Shown here: in pieces, positions 61,529 to 64,000 of the stretch
Position numbering within the stretch: the stretch's first letter is position 1
Layout of the letters: each line of letters begins with the position of its first letter
Source of the DNA: JADKAC01 sp964492065
Lineage (GTDB): Bacteria; Bacteroidota; Bacteroidia; Chitinophagales; BACL12
Assembly (NCBI GenBank): GCA_964492065.1
Contig: CAZBHH010000012.1
Coordinates: 1 to 64,000, forward strand
Direction: 5' to 3'
Length of the DNA stretch: 64,000 nucleotides
Notes under the pieces: generated by a model
Told to the model about the DNA's origin: nothing
The model's input: the letters and a program-made list of their open reading frames with translations, nothing else
The model's database searches: none
Translations under genes and position numbers: made by a program

Positions 61529-63646
61529 ATGAAAAGATTAATTACAAGTATTTTAACGGTGTTCATTGTAACTTACGCCATTGGCCAGGCGCCCGTATTA
61601 AAAAATACAACTGCGAAGCTAATGCCGAAGGGTAAAGCTCTTGTTGATCTGGAGCAACCGGCATTCTACAAATACAATGTGGCCAACGCACTCATAGCCG
61701 ATAATTCCAATACCGGCTCTACCAGGGCCGGCGAAGAATACATCGCAATCGGAACCGCATACAACCTTTACACGATACTGTTAGCCTCTCAGGCTCAGGT
61801 TTCCTATATACCTGAAATAAGCAGTGTGGCATTCGTACACCGTCAAAGCAATGGTACTGCCGGCGGGTCCGGAGGTATTTCTTTCGATTTATCCACCGAT
61901 GGCGGCGCCACCTGGGTAACTAACAATATCGTTACGCCGAATTACAATGCAGGTACCAGCGGTATGGATGGCAACCGGTATCCGAGCGGTTCTTTGTGGA
62001 ATCCTTCAGGTAATACCGACCCGATGAGTGCGTATTATTTAGCGCATACACCTACCCTTACCCCGATTACGGGATCATGGGGCTCGACATTGCAGGGATC
62101 CATCGGGCTGGACGGCAGCGATGGCAGCGAAGTGTACTTTTCAGAAGGCGATGCATCTAACGACTATATTCCTTACGGTATAAACAGTTACAACAGCGGT
62201 AGCGCATGGTCTTCCAATATGAGCCTGGATGGCGACAAGCATTACCTGTATGAGATCACTTCCGATGGCGCAGGCGGATTTAACTGGAATTCAACTGAAT
62301 ATGCCTCCGATTGGTATATTTTAGCCGACTCAACAGCCGCTACAGCCGCCGATTACACCGTTACCTTTGATCATGCCGGTGTGGTTGGTTATGCATTGTT
62401 CATGGGTTCATTAAACTCCGACGGCTTGCACAACATTCAGCCGACCATCATGAAAACTTCCGATGGCGGCGCTACCTGGAACTATTTGCCCTGGTTTGAT
62501 TTGGGTTCACTCTCCGAAGTTCAGGATTGGATCGTGGCTTCCGATGCCGGCGCAGGTCCCATCAAGCCGTATTTTAGTGAGACTGATGCCGTAGTGGACA
62601 ACGAGGGCACTCTCCATATTTTCTCAGCCGTATTAAGCGGTTGGTCTTCAAGTGTTGAAGACTCATTGTATTACATATATAGTAATTATGCGGTAATGAT
62701 GCATTTCACCGTAACAGACGGAACCGACTGGACTGCCAAGGAAATTGGTTACAGCCTGCTGACAACAACAACTTTCGGTGCGGTGGATATCACTTACAAC
62801 CCGCAAATGAGCGCCAATGCAGATGGCGACAGGGTGTTTATGACCTGGGCAATGTCCGATTCAACCATTTTCACCGAGCACGTAGCACCCGATTTACACG
62901 CCATAGGTTACAATGTGGAGACAGGCGATTATACACCGGAAAAGATAATAACCGCAGGTTCAGATTATGAATATGCCGCATATTATCCGACTACCGCACA
63001 GGTGGCAATTGACAACGGCGACTCTTATGAACTGCCGGTAGTATTTGCCCTGCCGGGAGCAACAGATGTGGACGCCCCTCAGTTCTATTATATTAAGGGA
63101 CTCACCTTCCTCGAAACTGAATTTGGTGCCGGACCCGCAGCCGTGGCAAACTTCACTTATTCCATCGGCGAGCCGGGAGTAGTGACTTTCACAAACACTT
63201 CAACAAACGCCACAACATACAGTTGGGATTTCGGCGATGGTTCTGCTACCAGCCCGCTTACCAGCCCGACTCACACATATACTGCTGCAGGCACCTATAA
63301 TGTTTGCTTAACTGCATCCAATGCAACCAGCAGCAATGAGATTTGTAAAGATGTGGTTGTAGGTACTATTTCAATAGAAGATATGGTTCTCGCCGGTGCG
63401 TTAAAACTGTATCCTTCACCTGCTTCCAATGTGATAAACATTGCAATCAATAACAACTCATTCCAAAATGTAACAGTTGAATTCTATAACATGCGTGGTG
63501 AGCGTGTTTTGAATCCTATTACAATGAATTTGAGCAACAGCTCTTCAACTGCTGTTGATGTTTCTGCATTGGCAGAAGGCAATTACATCGTGAGAGTAAC
63601 TTCAGATTACGGCTATGCTATCCGTCAGGTTAGTATCGTGAAATAA
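61529..63646 (+). CDS. Secreted T9SS cargo with BNR repeats, PKD domain and sorting tail
   Basis: A 705-residue extracellular protein with signal peptide ending TYAIGQ. Asp-box-like (BNR) motifs STDGGATW and TSDGGATW suggest a beta-propeller over residues 50-520. A PKD domain follows (YSWDFGDGSATSPLTS, HTYTAAGTYNVCLTA). The last 80 residues are a type A T9SS sorting domain: LKLYPSPASNVINI, then VEFYNMRGERV, DVSALAEGNYIVRV and VSIVK. It is therefore exported through the type IX system, with the tail removed or lipid-linked at the surface. No enzymatic residues of sialidases were identified. Confidence 0.88.
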   Translation: MKRLITSILTVFIVTYAIGQAPVLKNTTAKLMPKGKALVDLEQPAFYKYNVANALIADNSNTGSTRAGEEYIAIGTAYNLYTILLASQAQVSYIPEISSVAFVHRQSNGTAGGSGGISFDLSTDGGATWVTNNIVTPNYNAGTSGMDGNRYPSGSLWNPSGNTDPMSAYYLAHTPTLTPITGSWGSTLQGSIGLDGSDGSEVYFSEGDASNDYIPYGINSYNSGSAWSSNMSLDGDKHYLYEITSDGAGGFNWNSTEYASDWYILADSTAATAADYTVTFDHAGVVGYALFMGSLNSDGLHNIQPTIMKTSDGGATWNYLPWFDLGSLSEVQDWIVASDAGAGPIKPYFSETDAVVDNEGTLHIFSAVLSGWSSSVEDSLYYIYSNYAVMMHFTVTDGTDWTAKEIGYSLLTTTTFGAVDITYNPQMSANADGDRVFMTWAMSDSTIFTEHVAPDLHAIGYNVETGDYTPEKIITAGSDYEYAAYYPTTAQVAIDNGDSYELPVVFALPGATDVDAPQFYYIKGLTFLETEFGAGPAAVANFTYSIGEPGVVTFTNTSTNATTYSWDFGDGSATSPLTSPTHTYTAAGTYNVCLTASNATSSNEICKDVVVGTISIEDMVLAGALKLYPSPASNVINIAINNNSFQNVTVEFYNMRGERVLNPITMNLSNSSSTAVDVSALAEGNYIVRVTSDYGYAIRQVSIVK

Positions 63647-63662
63647 GAAATCCTTTCTGAAT

Positions 63663-63693
63663 AAAAAACCCCGGCCATGTGCCGGGGTTTTTT
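63663..63693 (+). terminator. Terminator of the T9SS cargo gene
   Basis: AAAAACCCCGGC and GCCGGGGTTTTT form a perfect twelve-base-pair stem with loop CATGT, followed by more T. It begins 16 bases after the stop codon. Confidence 0.92.
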
Positions 63694-64000
63694 ATTTCCG
63701 AAACCGGCCGCTGACCGTGTGCTTGCAACGGTAAATCAAAGCAAAACACAAACTCTAAACTATGTAATACCGCAAGCGGACGATTTATCTATGCGCTATG
63801 GTTTGGGTTTTGTCTCCAGTCGTACAAATCCCCGTTCGTTACTGCCGTTTACTTACAGAATTTATTCTTACAATTCAATCGTCCGGAAGGCAATGTACAG
63901 GACCCGGACGTGCCGATACGCCACTGTAAGGGGTATCCCGGTAAATTATCCTGGAGCTTTAGCAATAAGCGACTTCGGGGATTGCACGAGTTGGCGAATA
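63694..64000. other. Edge region without assigned gene
   Basis: A plus-strand frame from ATG 63793 and a minus-strand frame ending near 63855 both run open to the window edge. Neither has a recognisable domain. A partial gene crossing the edge is possible on either strand. Confidence 0.3.

Overview
The window reads as a chromosomal segment of a free-living Bacteroidota bacterium, probably from the environmental Chitinophagia/Saprospiria side of the phylum. This rests on many promoters of the phylum's TAnnTTTG (-7) type, families that are largely phylum-restricted (DUF4296, type IX secretion plug/DUF5103, DUF6544, DUF6962-like), a type IX secretion cargo with a C-terminal sorting domain, a SusC-like TonB-dependent receptor, a complete Na+-NQR operon and few Shine-Dalgarno sites. 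I found no rRNA, tRNA, CRISPR array, prophage or insertion sequence. It is mostly core genome with small accessory patches near 3.9-4.3, 37.2-37.8 and 39.4-40.7 kb.

Layout. 0-17 kb: RNase R; a membrane protein/lipoprotein-like pair; an outer-membrane barrel-like protein; a DUF4139 protein; an operon of DUF4296, 3-oxoacid CoA-transferase (scoA, scoB) and a class-IV aminotransferase; a YggS-type PLP protein with a DUF3089 hydrolase; a lipid kinase and a PlsC acyltransferase; a BASS transporter; and an EF-G paralogue. 17-22 kb: a small HTH protein, a GT-C-like membrane protein, a secreted SGNH esterase, and a secreted protein built of an exact 35-residue repeat that I do not recognise. 22-34 kb: DUF4197, CinA, a 2-oxoacid dehydrogenase E2, a metallo-beta-lactamase/rhodanese protein, cyclophilin, a DHH phosphoesterase, Ndk, DprA and a large M1 peptidase whose C-terminus looks like an Omp85-type barrel. 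34-42 kb: an Rrf2 regulator and quinol nitric oxide reductase (NO detoxification), RsmG, PPK2 and small envelope proteins. 42-51 kb: a two-component system, a giant NtrY-like kinase and a divergent TonB receptor, then MazG. 51-59 kb: nqrABCDEF-apbE with a convergent NqrM-like small protein. 59-64 kb: the T9SS plug protein, DinB, a histone H1-like lysine-rich protein and a T9SS cargo.

How the parts work together. NqrA-F form the sodium-pumping NADH:quinone oxidoreductase; ApbE attaches FMN to NqrB and NqrC, and the small cysteine protein probably matures the NqrD/E iron centre. The nitric oxide reductase draws on the same quinol pool. CoA-transferase and E2 are consistent with ketoacid or amino-acid catabolism.

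Regulatory structure is unusually legible. It includes near-leaderless promoters (rnr, plsC), a dyad plus early terminator before the DUF6962-like gene, dyads at the Rrf2 and nitric oxide reductase promoters, a nested 12-bp hairpin after the reductase, and an 11-bp hairpin between nqrF and apbE ending nine bases before the apbE start. The best candidates for something undescribed are the 35-residue repeat protein with its overlapping divergent esterase promoter, the peptidase-barrel fusion, the NqrM-like protein, and the nqrF-apbE hairpin. Family calls were made by eye from motifs; no database search was run.
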